From Agarophyton chilense (taxonomy: Eukaryota; Rhodophyta; Florideophyceae; Gracilariales; Gracilariaceae): a DNA stretch of 64,000 nucleotides. This document shows, in pieces, positions 41,226-52,000 of this stretch. A program made the translations under genes and the position numbers. The first letter of the stretch is position 1, and each line of letters starts with the position of its first letter. The notes under the pieces are model-generated. The model was not told the DNA's origin, made no database searches, and saw only the letters and a program-made list of their open reading frames with translations. Where the stretch lies: contig JARGXX010000071.1 in the NCBI GenBank assembly GCA_030374765.1, forward strand, positions 682,001-746,000, read 5' to 3'.

Positions 41226-42130
41226 GTGAGAAACGACGATCCTGACGTTTGTATATTTGATAAACTCATCTACTTCATTCGTGAGAAATTTGACGACCTT
41301 TTGGATCTAATGCGCCCTGAACTAGAGCAGTTCGTGAAATTTCTTCATCAGCTTAAAAATGAAGCAAACAACATGCGACGAAATCTTAATCGCATACTAC
41401 ATACAAAAGAGATACTATTTCTATTGCTTTTCGTGCCAGGGGGCACAAAAGAGGGCGGTCTTGGTGTAAAACAGTCCGCAATGAGGTTCAACGTGCCTTG
41501 CAGTACGGTTTCTAACTACTTCCCTCACGCTCTCTTCGGCGTCTTAAAGGCGTCACTAGCAGTTGTTCGCCTCCCATACGTTGGCTCGATGAAGAAAAAC
41601 GGAAGGAGATGAAAAGTCTCTTAATTCGATTCTTGCAGTGCATGTTTTTCGTAGATGCTAACAAGAAAAAGAGATTCAGGCCCGGAACCGACCAAGAAAA
41701 ATAACGCATATACGACGGTTACAAGCGCAAACACTACTTTGCACGCCTCGTTTATTGGGAGTTATTTGGCCGCTTTATTCGTCTAGAAATCAAAATCAAG
41801 GAGGTAAAGAGCAACTGTTAATTCTTTCTTGATTCTTTGGTGTACCAAGATCGCCATGAACATCTTTCCGAAAGGCCGCACGATATGGCGGACTTGGGCT
41901 TTAATGGTGACGGGGACCTGATAGTGCCCTTAAAAGCCAACGAGATCACAAAGCGGTAATTCAGGAGCGAATCAAACTGTTCTTCATAGCGTTCACTACA
42001 GCGGCGATGATAGCTAACTGGCGCTTTGGAATACGTGACTACGCCTTGCAAATGCTGGAGCGATATCAGCAGAAATTCGAAAGGACTGAAAGCAGCAATG
42101 GGTAGTTTAATTCGATACAGAGCTTCAATC
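41226..42130 (+). pseudogene. PIF/Harbinger-type transposase, decayed
   Basis: The first part (41226-41612) has the helical N-region of PIF/Harbinger transposases: a fish-hook of IREKFDDLLDLMRPELEQFV, then ILHTKEILFLLLFVPGGTKE and the helix-turn-helix GVKQSAMRFNVPCSTVSNYF. Downstream in another phase comes WLDEEKRKEMKSL, then RFRPGTDQEK, a stop, RIYDGYKRKHYFARLVYWEL, then FGRFIRLEI. After a further stop follows DRHEHLSERPHDMADLGFNG and DGDLIVPLKANE, like the DDE-nuclease segment. At least one frameshift (~41600) and three in-frame stops make it non-functional. The IDG catalytic segment is not visible as such. No clean terminal repeats were found. Confidence 0.6.
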
Positions 42131-44653
42131 AAGATCGCTGAAAACTCTGGTTCCACCACGTTCCCCCGCTATCAAGTACCCTAAACTTGAGACACGTACA
42201 TGTCGAGACATGAAAAGTTTTCGAGGGCTTATGTCCTTCACTTTGCTGAAGCTTCGTTCAGACCTTACCGGGCTCCGGCGAGACCCTTTTTACTCTTTAA
42301 AAGCAGGCGGCGCGGTGGTCGATGCCGCATTTTCGCCGGTCGGCTTCTTGCTGAGGAGGAATGAGTTCATTTCCAGCCACTCCATTTTCCACGAGACAGG
42401 CAGCGGAATAACCAGTTTCAGACTTGTACAGTTGTATCGTGCTTCTCACAATAAAGGAAACACTCTCAACTGCTCACACTGGAGTGTAGTTACTTTGACG
42501 CTCGCTGTGGCGGCGTTTGTTGTCATTTTCGATACCTTAAACGTTCAAACGTTTGTTGCACGGCGCTTTGAAATCTGACGCAATTTGGCGTGCTGGTGGT
42601 TTGTGTCTTCAGGCTTCCTTTTTTCGATGCAGTGCTTCTTCTCTTTAGGAGACTCTCGCTCGCAGGACTTGGCCTTTTAGGCGTCTTCATTCTTCGATTC
42701 GAAACGACGTTTTGCCTTGTGTTTTTACGCGATCGCCGCTTGGTATATGAAGGAAAATGCCCTTCCAGGGGGTTTCTTTGGAGGACTTAGAAATTTTGCT
42801 CGCTTGAGGATTAGCTTGGGCTATGACAAGCTATACCGCTATTGCGTGCTGACTGCCGGTTAGGACCGGAAGGGTGCACTGGTGGAACACGTGGACTGCA
42901 CGGATGCCGACGCTCGAGTATGAGGCGTGCTACACGTGACCTTAACTGTACCAAATGGTTAGTATTATTTAGTAATTTTTAGTATTTATTTAGCTACGTT
43001 ATCGCTATTGAGTGTCTATTTTTCGGGCGCGCGCCCACTGTCAGTGGCCGCTCGCCACACTACTTAGGAGGTTGAGCACTGCTCCCCAGTAAACACCCTC
43101 TGGGGAGATACCAAGGAGGGAGTCTTGGCTCTGAACTCTTCGCCTTCGTCGTGTCTTCACCACATACTGCGTGAGCGCCCGTTGCAGGTTTTTTCATCCA
43201 CCCCTCTGTCGACCAGAGTGCTACCACCACCGTGGGTTCATATTTAATCACCGACACTTTTCGTAGTCTCGCCTATGTATAGGGTTTCGCCCCCGTTTTT
43301 CTCTTGTTCTCCTTTTCGGCTCTCGTGAGTGGCCGCACCACTCACGCCGCTCGTCCACCTCATACGAGTGTTTCATCGCTTCTTTTCCAACAATCGCCGT
43401 GGTACCGCTCCGCTTAGGACTGGTCACACCCCGGACTGTGCCGTGCTCATCTGAACACTCTAGGTATATCCCGCTGGATTGGCCTTGGTCTTACACCCGA
43501 CTTCGTCGTGCCATTCCAGAGTGGCTCTGTTTCTGTGCTCTGCTGGGAAGCGTCTCCTCCGCCTGAGGCGTGTCTCTCAAGAGAGTAAGATTCCGAACGT
43601 CTTCGTGGTATCTCCGCTCCAAGCGTTGTCCTACAGTATATGACAGGTTTTGCGTCCCTTTCTTTATTTTTGGATCTAACAGAAGCCAGTTGACTGTAAT
43701 TATCGTTGTCAGAGGCAGTTTTTGCAATAGTAACGGCTTGGGAAAGCTTCAGAACTGTTGACGTGAAATAATGCATCTGGCGCTTCTGGGTTTTCGCCAT
43801 TTGCCATTGACGTTAGATTACCCCACAATCGTTAACCTACAAGGAAATCACATCATCCGTGATAGTGAAGATTGCGACAACCCTGCGAGAATTGTTCGCA
43901 AGTAGCTCCCAGCGTCTTCTTTTTTGGAAGTGGAACATCGCGGTCCATGAGCTGCCTGATGATCAATTTTTATGATTTTGTTGCAAACGATACGGGCTTG
44001 TTATTTTGTCGTCTTAAACGGGGTTGCGCATTTGCGAGCAGGAAAAACGGAGGCAGTAGCAGGGGATGCCATGGTGAAGGTTATAGGTTCATGTGCTGCT
44101 ATGCCGATGCTAACCCCTGTTTTGGGGAAGGTTGACACTGCGCGCGTGCAGAACTGTTTCGGTTTCCTGCCAGAAACAGAAGAATTTCTAGTTCCCGGGA
44201 ACGTATCCGGTTTGCTATAGTTTTCCGTATCTTTGAATATCAGAAATTTTAGCACTACTGAAATGCGTAATTAAAGCGACGAGATTGCGTTCAGCGAAAA
44301 TAGAACACGATTAACACAATTCTTCCTTAGTTAGAAACCTCTATTGGTACGGTCAGATTCAGCTATTTTGCGATTAAAAAGAGAGTTTCCATTCTACGTT
44401 TGCACTTTGTTTTCGGAAAGTTGGTTCACTTTAACCCTCCGGGGACGGTAGATTCGACTCTACGTGTTCTGCGTGTGTGCGGTCTAGCAAGCGTATCTAT
44501 CAATTGTGTCCCCTTGGGTTGTAACCACCCACGTTCTGTCCCTTTAGTATTTGAAGGATATGACGTTCACACTTCACATGGAAAATGTTATGACAGTCGT
44601 CTAGCCCCAAGTTTCTCTGTTTCGTCTCAAGTGGGAGGACTAGAGTAGGCGCA
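42131..44653. other. Gene-poor region, probable element debris
   Basis: This 2.5-kb stretch has several frames of 60-120 codons on both strands but no recognisable protein. A perfect 9-bp hairpin CGTGAGTGG-CCGCA-CCACTCACG sits at 43324-43346, within a C/T-rich block (~43,030-43,560) whose texture resembles an LTR. I could not find a partner repeat in the window. The frame at 43972-44220 is not convincing. Confidence 0.35.
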
Positions 44654-45085
44654 ATGGCAATGACAAACCCGAAGACATTGCGAGCGGCAGTGACACTATC
44701 GATTGCCACTACAGGTGGAGCTCTATACTACTACCTTTCTGATGGCGGAAAACCCCAAAGATTTGACGAGCTGGTGTCAAGGGCTCGGGCTGAACTCAAT
44801 GATTTCTTTCACGTCTTGCGAAACAAAGCTGATATTATTTCTTCGCCCCAAAAGCTCCCACATCAATCGTCAGCGAAAATCCAAACTGAGGAAGAGATCT
44901 CGGCGACTGCCATCGCTGGTACACCAGGCGGAAAGGATGAAGAGGAGGCAATTCCTTGTCGCTCATCATCTCCATACTGCCATACATGCAGCGGGGCTCG
45001 GATTTGGGTTTTTGCGGAGAAATTAAGACTCACTCACCTGTTCAATAAGTATACTGATACTGCAACGGAATCCCGTGACCGATAA
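44654..45085 (+). CDS. Small hypothetical protein, probable N-terminal membrane anchor
   Basis: The 143-residue product starts at an ATG (44654). A hydrophobic stretch follows (TLRAAVTLSIATTGGALYYY, ~8-27) that could anchor it in a membrane or act as an uncleaved signal. The rest is polar, with an acidic middle and a late CRSSSPYCHTC cluster (~111-121) that could bind metal. It is tail-to-tail with the SMP/C2 gene, 61 bp between stops, which matches the packing of other real gene pairs here. I do not recognise the family. Confidence 0.5.
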   Translation: MAMTNPKTLRAAVTLSIATTGGALYYYLSDGGKPQRFDELVSRARAELNDFFHVLRNKADIISSPQKLPHQSSAKIQTEEEISATAIAGTPGGKDEEEAIPCRSSSPYCHTCSGARIWVFAEKLRLTHLFNKYTDTATESRDR

Positions 45086-45146
45086 GCAGTTCATTTTTGA
45101 TGATGACGAAACCTTAAAATATGACCACCAGCACGATACACGATAC

Positions 45147-46667
45147 CTATGGAGCGCCAATTTGGCTTGGGTCAGCCAATATTTTCCATAGAGGTGGGTC
45201 GTCCATTATCGCCCAGATCTTGACTTTCACTTCAAGAGTGGCATCGGGCCTGTGAGCGTTAGTTAAAGCAAATCTGTAAGCCTTCCCATCGGGACTGCCT
45301 TCGACGGCCTCAGATATCGAACTATATGCCGATCCCATAAGGTCACCGCTGCGCATGTCTATTACCTTATAATCAATTCTCGTGCTGGCATCAATCGGCC
45401 CCCTCAGCAGAATCGGGAAAGACCTTTCGAATTCTGGATTCTCAACACTATAGACCATTTCAAGGTCATATGCTGCACTCGTTGAAAATATTTGTTCCCC
45501 TACAATGACCTTGACGTAAGGCCGTTTGTTTGGCGGCAAATTGTGCGCTTCATTTATATCAATCGTTAATAATAGGTGAGAGCAATGTTTCGGACGTCCC
45601 GATTCGGAGCGCTGAGCAATAATTGCTTTCTGAATATCTCGCAGATAGGTGGATAGACGAAGCCATCTTGCTGCAATCTTCACTTTCGGATGTGCGTTGT
45701 CCGGTGCTTCTAGTAAGGGAAGTACCACAGCCCCTTTTCTTACGAGCTCATGAATTGCGATCGAACCTCGACCAAGAAAATCGTCCGTCCCCACATCAGA
45801 ATCATAGGCTGTAATTCGTAGTTCTTGCGAAGGAGACTTGGATGCCAGTACAAAATCAAATATTTGGTTCTCCCATATCGGATTCGCGTTACTTGTGACG
45901 ATGTCGGTCTGAAACTTTGTACAGCCATGCTGCATACACAAGTAAACGTCCGGCAAAGCGCTCACACCAATCAACTGCTTGAACCAATGCTCATCTGTAG
46001 ACGGGAACCCTGAGCCCGAGAGGGCTGCGAAGCGCATGATACCGACAGGGTGTGCAGTGAACGAAAAATAATCGAGCCCTGGAATCATTTTGAAGGCAAT
46101 TCGATTTGGTAGAACAGCTAAATCTTCGAGCAAGGTCTCGGATACACTGTGAACTAAACCTTGTAGCCATGGATGATTTCCAAGAGCAGCCACACCTGTT
46201 AAATTGAATGTAAAGTCAGGAGTATTGATACAAGCGATCTGACCGGCACCGACAAGAGGTATATGGGAAACTAGAGGACGCAATAGAATTTCGACTCGAG
46301 CCTTGAATTTCGCATAGTCCACTCCTAGAGGAAAGTCGCCGAGTGTAATTTCCACACCAGGATTACCTTCATAGTCTATATCAGCTTCTATTACAGCTGC
46401 GGTGCCCTCTTCGCCAAACTCCCTCTCAAACACACAAACCTTCTCAACAGCTAGAGCATCAGTGCCGATATCTATTCTCGTGAACTGCGGCACAGGAAAT
46501 CCAGAGGGAACGTTCGCTTCTAATGCAGGCTTAACGAATTGGATAATCATATCTTGCGCAATGTTAGCTGCATAGGGCCATATCTCGCGGATTATTGTGG
46601 TCAACCAGCGAGCAGATTCATCTCTTTCACCGGGTTTGGGAAAGTCGAGATGAGAAACAGAGAACAT
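45147..46667 (-). CDS. Synaptotagmin-like SMP and double-C2 lipid-transfer protein (E-Syt/tricalbin type)
   Basis: From the ATG at 46667 the 506-residue protein has an SMP (TULIP) domain (~10-210): ARWLTTIIREIWPYAANIAQ, then a barrel ending AFKMIPGLDYFSFTAHPVGI. Two C2 domains follow. C2A (~225-340) carries ELRITAYDSDVGTDDFLGRG with the Asp residues expected of a Ca2+ site. C2B (~365-500) begins LLLTIDINEAHNLPPNKRPY and has fewer acidic loop residues. This is the plan of extended synaptotagmins, tricalbins and plant SYTs, which tether ER to plasma membrane and move lipids. The usual N-terminal membrane hairpin is absent from this frame. Residues before the ATG (QGAGIGIM) look like the end of a glycine-rich membrane segment, so an upstream exon is likely (candidate hydrophobic stretch near 46,870-46,960, minus strand). 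Confidence 0.85.
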   Translation of the reverse strand: MFSVSHLDFPKPGERDESARWLTTIIREIWPYAANIAQDMIIQFVKPALEANVPSGFPVPQFTRIDIGTDALAVEKVCVFEREFGEEGTAAVIEADIDYEGNPGVEITLGDFPLGVDYAKFKARVEILLRPLVSHIPLVGAGQIACINTPDFTFNLTGVAALGNHPWLQGLVHSVSETLLEDLAVLPNRIAFKMIPGLDYFSFTAHPVGIMRFAALSGSGFPSTDEHWFKQLIGVSALPDVYLCMQHGCTKFQTDIVTSNANPIWENQIFDFVLASKSPSQELRITAYDSDVGTDDFLGRGSIAIHELVRKGAVVLPLLEAPDNAHPKVKIAARWLRLSTYLRDIQKAIIAQRSESGRPKHCSHLLLTIDINEAHNLPPNKRPYVKVIVGEQIFSTSAAYDLEMVYSVENPEFERSFPILLRGPIDASTRIDYKVIDMRSGDLMGSAYSSISEAVEGSPDGKAYRFALTNAHRPDATLEVKVKIWAIMDDPPLWKILADPSQIGAP

Positions 46668-47924
46668 AATCCCGATCCCCGCTCCTTGCAAATAGCTTGA
46701 CTAGAAGTAGGTGCTACGCTCTTGGGAGATATGGTATGGAACAAACGAGCAAAGACCAATGTATGACAGGCCAGATACTTCTTCTGTTCTTCAATTCAAC
46801 CTGGCAAAGAACTATTGGGGTTGTGTGAGGACCTGTGGAGAGAAAGCCAATTTCGCAGAACCAATGTGAAGGTGGTCGCTGTAAACGAAGAAAACGGGTA
46901 TCCAGACAAAACGCCTACACAGTAAGGCAAAAAAGCCACCCTTAATCTTTAAAATGCGGCGAGACGCGGGCTTGCTACGGTTTTGCCACGATTCCTTTCT
47001 CAATGTCGATGATTCCGTGGCACGTTCCACAATGCCTCCCTTAAGAATAACTCGGAACTTCTGACGTGAACTTTGACGTGAGAGTTCCCCTTCAAACGGC
47101 TCTTGAGCGTTGTAAAGCACTGTTCTTGGTTGCCTATCCTTGCGCTGTGAAGCAAAGATTCGTGAGCAGCGCAGCCGGATTTTGACACCATCAATTCGCC
47201 TCGACATGAATTTATTATTCTGGCCCACCAAAGGGCCGGAACGTGTGAGTCAAAGAAGAGTCGATGTATCCGACGAACTCTCGAGCCTATTGATACGGTT
47301 GTCAATGGCTGAACTGAAGTGAACACCCAGAACACGACACCGGGCCACGTGGTGGAGCATAATTGTACATCGTTGACGTGCAAGAACGACCAGTCGAGAA
47401 GGTACAGGAACGGCCAAGGCGAAAGGACAACACCAAAAGTAATTAGGAATGCAAAAGACTACGAGATCAGGCATGAGAACATCAACCCAAAACTAGTAGA
47501 AAAGAGATCGGTAGAGACCGATAAGAGGGAAGGAAAAGAGAAGACCTCAAGGGTATTTAAATAGAGAGAACCGGAACCAAAGAGAGGGACCGAGAGAAAA
47601 AAGAGAGAACGAGGAGGGAGCCAGAAATCTCCGGCAGTGCCGACCTCTTGTGTATCTACCCCTACACCCTCTTTCTACATTGCTTCCAACTAGATCTCCA
47701 ATCCCTCACCGTTTCCCCCATCGACCTCCGCTCCTTGTAGACTCTACAATGAAGAGTCGACGGCATGTCACACGTGCCGGATAAAACCGTAACGGTACAA
47801 TGTCAGCGTTGCCTCTCAATTTATCTGCGAACTTCTCCAGCCAGACTGCCAAGCAGGAGTTTATATGGTAATAGGGACCTCAAATGCTTCATCATTCAGT
47901 ATCATTCGATTTAGATTTCCTTGC
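46668..47924. other. Intergenic; possible 5' exon of SMP gene and LTR-like promoter block
   Basis: On the minus strand ~46,812-47,231 is open and includes GGFFALLCRRFVWIPVFFVY, a possible membrane segment for the SMP/C2 protein. The splice phases I tried did not join, so it stays unassigned. On the plus strand 47,380-47,640 is strongly purine-rich with a TATTTAAATA box at ~47554, then pyrimidine-rich sequence. The texture resembles an LTR or a strong promoter, but no partner copy is in the window. Confidence 0.3.
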
Positions 47925-48158
47925 TTACAGTGCGGCTGAATGGGAATCTTTGTATGCACGAAGGGCATGAAGGGCCAGACCGGTATCGCCTGTGATAACG
48001 ACTATAAGGCTACTCAATCTGCAGGTAAATGTTTGCCGCAGCTCAGCTTGACCAGAAAGGGATTCTAACATCTTCAACAGTCTCTGACAATACAGAAGGA
48101 CAAGAAAACAGAAATTCTGTCCAACCACGAAAGATCCAATAGGTTTAGGCGCCGTCAT
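47925..48158 (-). CDS. Small hypothetical protein (77 aa), uncertain
   Basis: The frame opens with ATG at 48158, reads MTAPKPIGSFVVGQNFCFLV then LLYCQRLLKMLESLSGQAEL, and ends LALHALRAYKDSHSAAL. It diverges from EMC10 with a 126-bp gap, a good distance for a shared promoter, and its composition is protein-like. No family is recognised, and at this length chance cannot be excluded. Confidence 0.3.
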   Translation of the reverse strand: MTAPKPIGSFVVGQNFCFLVLLYCQRLLKMLESLSGQAELRQTFTCRLSSLIVVITGDTGLALHALRAYKDSHSAAL

Positions 48159-48284
48159 ACTTTCTCATCTCTCTTATTCGCAGGAGCAGCAGTTATACGG
48201 CTTTTCTTTGCGGTAATTCGTCACGTTAAAGTTCGACGACATACGTGATTTAGATTTCTTTTTCCGATTTTAGGAACAAAGGTC

Positions 48285-48923
48285 ATGTTGAAGATGTCTG
48301 TTCTAGTACTTCTAGCTTTCTGGTTCGCCAGTGCTTCTGGGGTCGCTGTCGAACTATCTGTGGACCACGGAAAAACATGGAGAGCTTATACAAACCCTCT
48401 CGAAAAACCGCCGATATCGGCTCTGCTTCGAGTTCATGGAGGTTCACCTATCGTCACACTTCCTGCATGTGCCCTAGAAGCTTCACTTCTTATTCAAGTG
48501 TGGAAGGACGCTGAAAGTCACAAGCCCATTGGTATGCGCTGGAGGTCAAGACGCTGTCAACCAACAGATTCCGTGAATGTGGAAGGAGTAGTAATCCAAA
48601 CTATAGTCCCCAAGTCAAGAACACCAGAGTGGATTCCGTACCTTCATGATCAAAAGGTGCAGGAGCGCAGTCAGAATCCTAGACCTGAGCGAAAAAGTTG
48701 GTGGCGTCGATACAGTTTATACGTTATGTTATTCTTTGTCGTGGCTCTAGGCCAAGGTATTCGACAAGGCCTCGCAGAACAAAGGATGGAAATTGAGCGA
48801 GAAGAAGAAGAACGGAAACGGAAGAAAAGATCTGGTCCCGGTCAAATGCGCGTTGTGGTGCCAAAGCGCAAAGAGACGAAGGTTCGTAGGCGGTCTGTTA
48901 ATATTGGTTTGGCTTCCTCGTGA
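48285..48923 (+). CDS. EMC10: ER membrane protein complex subunit 10
   Basis: The 212-residue protein has a signal peptide (~1-20) and a luminal beta-rich domain. TLPACALEASLLIQVW parallels the 'VPACSL' segment of EMC10, and RSRRCQ gives the partner Cys. A Pro-rich linker (VPKSRTPEWIPYL) follows, then KSWWRRYSLYVMLFFVVALG, like the conserved 'KSFFxKYWMYI' entry to the single membrane helix (~140-158). A basic, Glu-rich cytosolic tail closes the protein; it is longer than in animals. EMC10 is a peripheral/single-pass subunit of the EMC insertase, which inserts tail-anchored and multipass proteins at the ER. The assignment rests on the order of these motifs. It is tail-to-tail with the helicase gene (83 bp between coding ends). 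Confidence 0.72.
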   Translation: MLKMSVLVLLAFWFASASGVAVELSVDHGKTWRAYTNPLEKPPISALLRVHGGSPIVTLPACALEASLLIQVWKDAESHKPIGMRWRSRRCQPTDSVNVEGVVIQTIVPKSRTPEWIPYLHDQKVQERSQNPRPERKSWWRRYSLYVMLFFVVALGQGIRQGLAEQRMEIEREEEERKRKKRSGPGQMRVVVPKRKETKVRRRSVNIGLASS

Positions 48924-49006
48924 ATGACAGGCAAGCTTGTTTCGTAAATTGAAGGTATTAGGCGATGCAAACATACCACAACTGCAATCACATTAACACG
49001 TGCCAC

Positions 49007-52000
49007 CTATGATTCCTGAGTAATCAACCGAACAATGGCATCCTTGACCTTACTTCCCTCACGATTGATATCTAGTTCAATGTTTTCGAACTTCCGCAGT
49101 AAAAGTTGGTCCAATTTTCTTCGCAACTCACGAGCAAGAACTGCGACCTGGGCCGGGGCTCTAAATAACACCCATCGGTCTACTGACATCTGACCGTTCT
49201 TGTGACTCACTCCAATCTCTCCTCCAAAAAGCAAGATTGCATACGGGGACACCATTGTCGCATCACGGATGAATAACTTAGAAGTGCATACCTTTTCGTA
49301 GTATGCCAGCCATCTTGTTTCATAATTTCCGACGTGAAAGTTTGTTGACTCCGGATGCAAAAACACTCTATTGTAGTTTTTGGTTCTCAGCTTGAGATCT
49401 TTGGAATTATACCCTACAGGGATAGCTCCACCAGCAACTTCACGATACTTTTTTTCTGGCAAATCGATTCTGACAATGTTGGGATACAGTGCAGCACATA
49501 TCACCGCTCTCAGAACTCTCAAGTTCTGGTCATGCTGGTTCAGATCTTCAGCACGCTCCCAACCACGGCCTTTCGCGCCCATTTTGGCAAAACCAATATC
49601 TTTTAAGACATCTGCAAGCCGACTACGCCCATCAGCGATAGTTAGCAGCGTTTTCCTTGACAGGAAATGTTGAGAACAAAAATTCTGCTCGGCGGAAAAC
49701 CCACATCCACTCTCTCTAAGCTCACGCCATCTATTGAATGCATGCACGTACGTGAGTAAATCTGACTTGCCCCATTTGAATTTAGCCTTTGCAGCACGAG
49801 ATTCCTCTCTCTTGCCAAAAGGAGAATAAAATGGAGAGCGTTCAGATACTGTCGCTGCCATAGTTAGTGTCGCATCGAGACAACTGAACAATGATCCATA
49901 AACAAGTAGTTTGCCGATTTTCGCGTCCACCGGTATGCCAGCGAGGTGTTTTCCCAGAGCTGTCATTTGTACCCCAAAATTGCTCCCCCCTTCCTCGTCT
50001 TTAAGTTTCTTAAGGGCCCCAATGTCAATGAGGTTCGCCACAGCGGTAGATACCGACTGGTCATCCGGAGGATCAATGGCTCTCGAGAAGAATGCATGAG
50101 GATTATTTGTCCTGTGATCTTTAGGAACAATACTTAAAACATTTAAAACGAGATGCTCGAGTGCAACCCTTCGAATTTCTGGTTTCTGTTGAGCGGCAAG
50201 CTTGTTCTCGAATGTGTATCGTCTAATCAGCCTGTAACATACACCTTTGGAGACCCGACCAGCGCGCCCAGCACGCTGTTTCGCCGAAGCTCTCGATATG
50301 AAGCACTCCTGCAAAACTGATGAACCGTTCAGAGCATCATACGATGATTCTTTAGCTCGCAATGTATCAATTACTTCTGTAACGTCATTAATTGTGATCG
50401 AGGTTTCCGCAATGTTCGTCGAGCATATTACTTTTCGTTTTCCTTTCGGAGGAGTGCAGAAAACCTTAGACTGGTCATCCGGGGATAGTAGTGAATGAAG
50501 AGGTAAAGGCCATAGTTGATTTGATTGAGGGCCCATCGATAGCCTCTGCACCATGGTCGAAATTTCTGCCGAGCCCGGTAAGAAAATTAGAATAGCTCCA
50601 TCCTTGTCCTGCTTACGATTGTGAATATCGATATATCTGACGAGCATATCAATCAAGTCAAAATTGACAATTGACTCGTCAATGAGAGTTGCCGTTCTTC
50701 GATTAGCCGGTGGGTCCTTTGCTTCGGGCGTACAAAGACGCACACCCGTTTCATATATGTGCATTTCTTTGTCATCTGGCGGGTACCCTCCATCACTAAA
50801 GTCATCATTGGAGGGGTCATCGACAGAAGCAAGCTCAGTTGCGCTTCGGTGATTAGAAACACACGGTCCGTCATTGTCTTGAAAACTGGTGTTCCGCGGA
50901 GGTTTCCACCTTTTCTTCGCATATCGATTCCCAGGTTTGAGAGAGTAGCCCGTTAATTTGATCACATCCTCAAGATAATACTCTTCTACAGGGAAAGTTC
51001 TACCTGCAATCGAGACCACAGGTACTTGGGAGGGAGAAGATGCGGGTATTACAGAGACATTCGAGAAATATGCAGCAAACTTTTCTGCCTCTAAAGTTGC
51101 CGACATCAAGATGACTCGCAAATTCGGCCTCAGTTGCAACATGTCTCGGATGATGAGCATTAAAAAATCAGTTTCTGAAGAGCGCTCATGAACTTCGTCG
51201 ATTATGACATGAGAGATACTTTGAAGAAGCGGATCAGATTGTAAACGACGCAGGAGAACTCCCGTTGTGCAAAATACAAGCCTTGTTTTTGCAGAACGAC
51301 GTGAGTTGAGCTTCACTTGGTACCCAACACTTTCACCAACAGCTTCGCATCGTTCTGAAGCCACACGTTCCGCTACAGACATCGCTGCAATTCTCCTTGG
51401 CTGCGTGCACACAATTGAGACGGGAATTTGATTTTTGGTCGCCTCCTCCAAGATAAACTGGGGTACTTGAGTAGTCTTTCCGGATCCAGTTGCCCCGCTA
51501 ATAACCACTACTTGGTGCCCATCCAAAGCTGATAAGATTTCATTCCTCGCATCGTGCGCTGGTAGCGTCTGCCTTTGCTTCTTCATTTCACGAAGTCTGC
51601 GAGACTCTGTCTGTGGCGCAGCTGGCAAAATCCGTTCTACTTTAGTTTTGGTGCTTTTCTTGCTGCCCTGGGGGTGCTGTCTTCGGTAGTGGTACTTCTC
51701 AGATCCATGCGGATTACAGATCTCGATAGAACCCTTTTCTTTTCTTGCAGTGGTTGCAAAACTTAACAGTTCATCAACCGTCCCATGGCAAATTAGAGTG
51801 AGCACTTCGTGTACGCATAGTACAGGATCCTTGCTTGCGGATGGATAGCTTTTATCAACTGTATCATACATCTCAGATATTTTTCCAGCAGCTGCTCGCA
51901 TCAATAATCGCTTCTGAGCCGAAGTTAGAGAATCGCGCTCTTCGTCAGATCCATCGAAGCGACCCAATACTAAAACAGCCGGAGCCGAGAAGGGATATTG

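Noticed and set aside
43020-43800. Diverged LTR or minus-strand gene (117-codon frame)
   Set aside because: C/T-rich texture like element 1's LTR but no alignable identity, and the frame has no recognisable protein features.
46812-47231. 5' exon of the SMP/C2 gene carrying the membrane anchor
   Set aside because: A hydrophobic stretch exists, but the donor/acceptor pairs I tried did not keep the frame, so I did not join it.
47250-47800. Solo LTR with TATTTAAATA box
   Set aside because: Texture suits an LTR, but I found no second copy, clear TG...CA ends or target duplication; left as an intergenic note.
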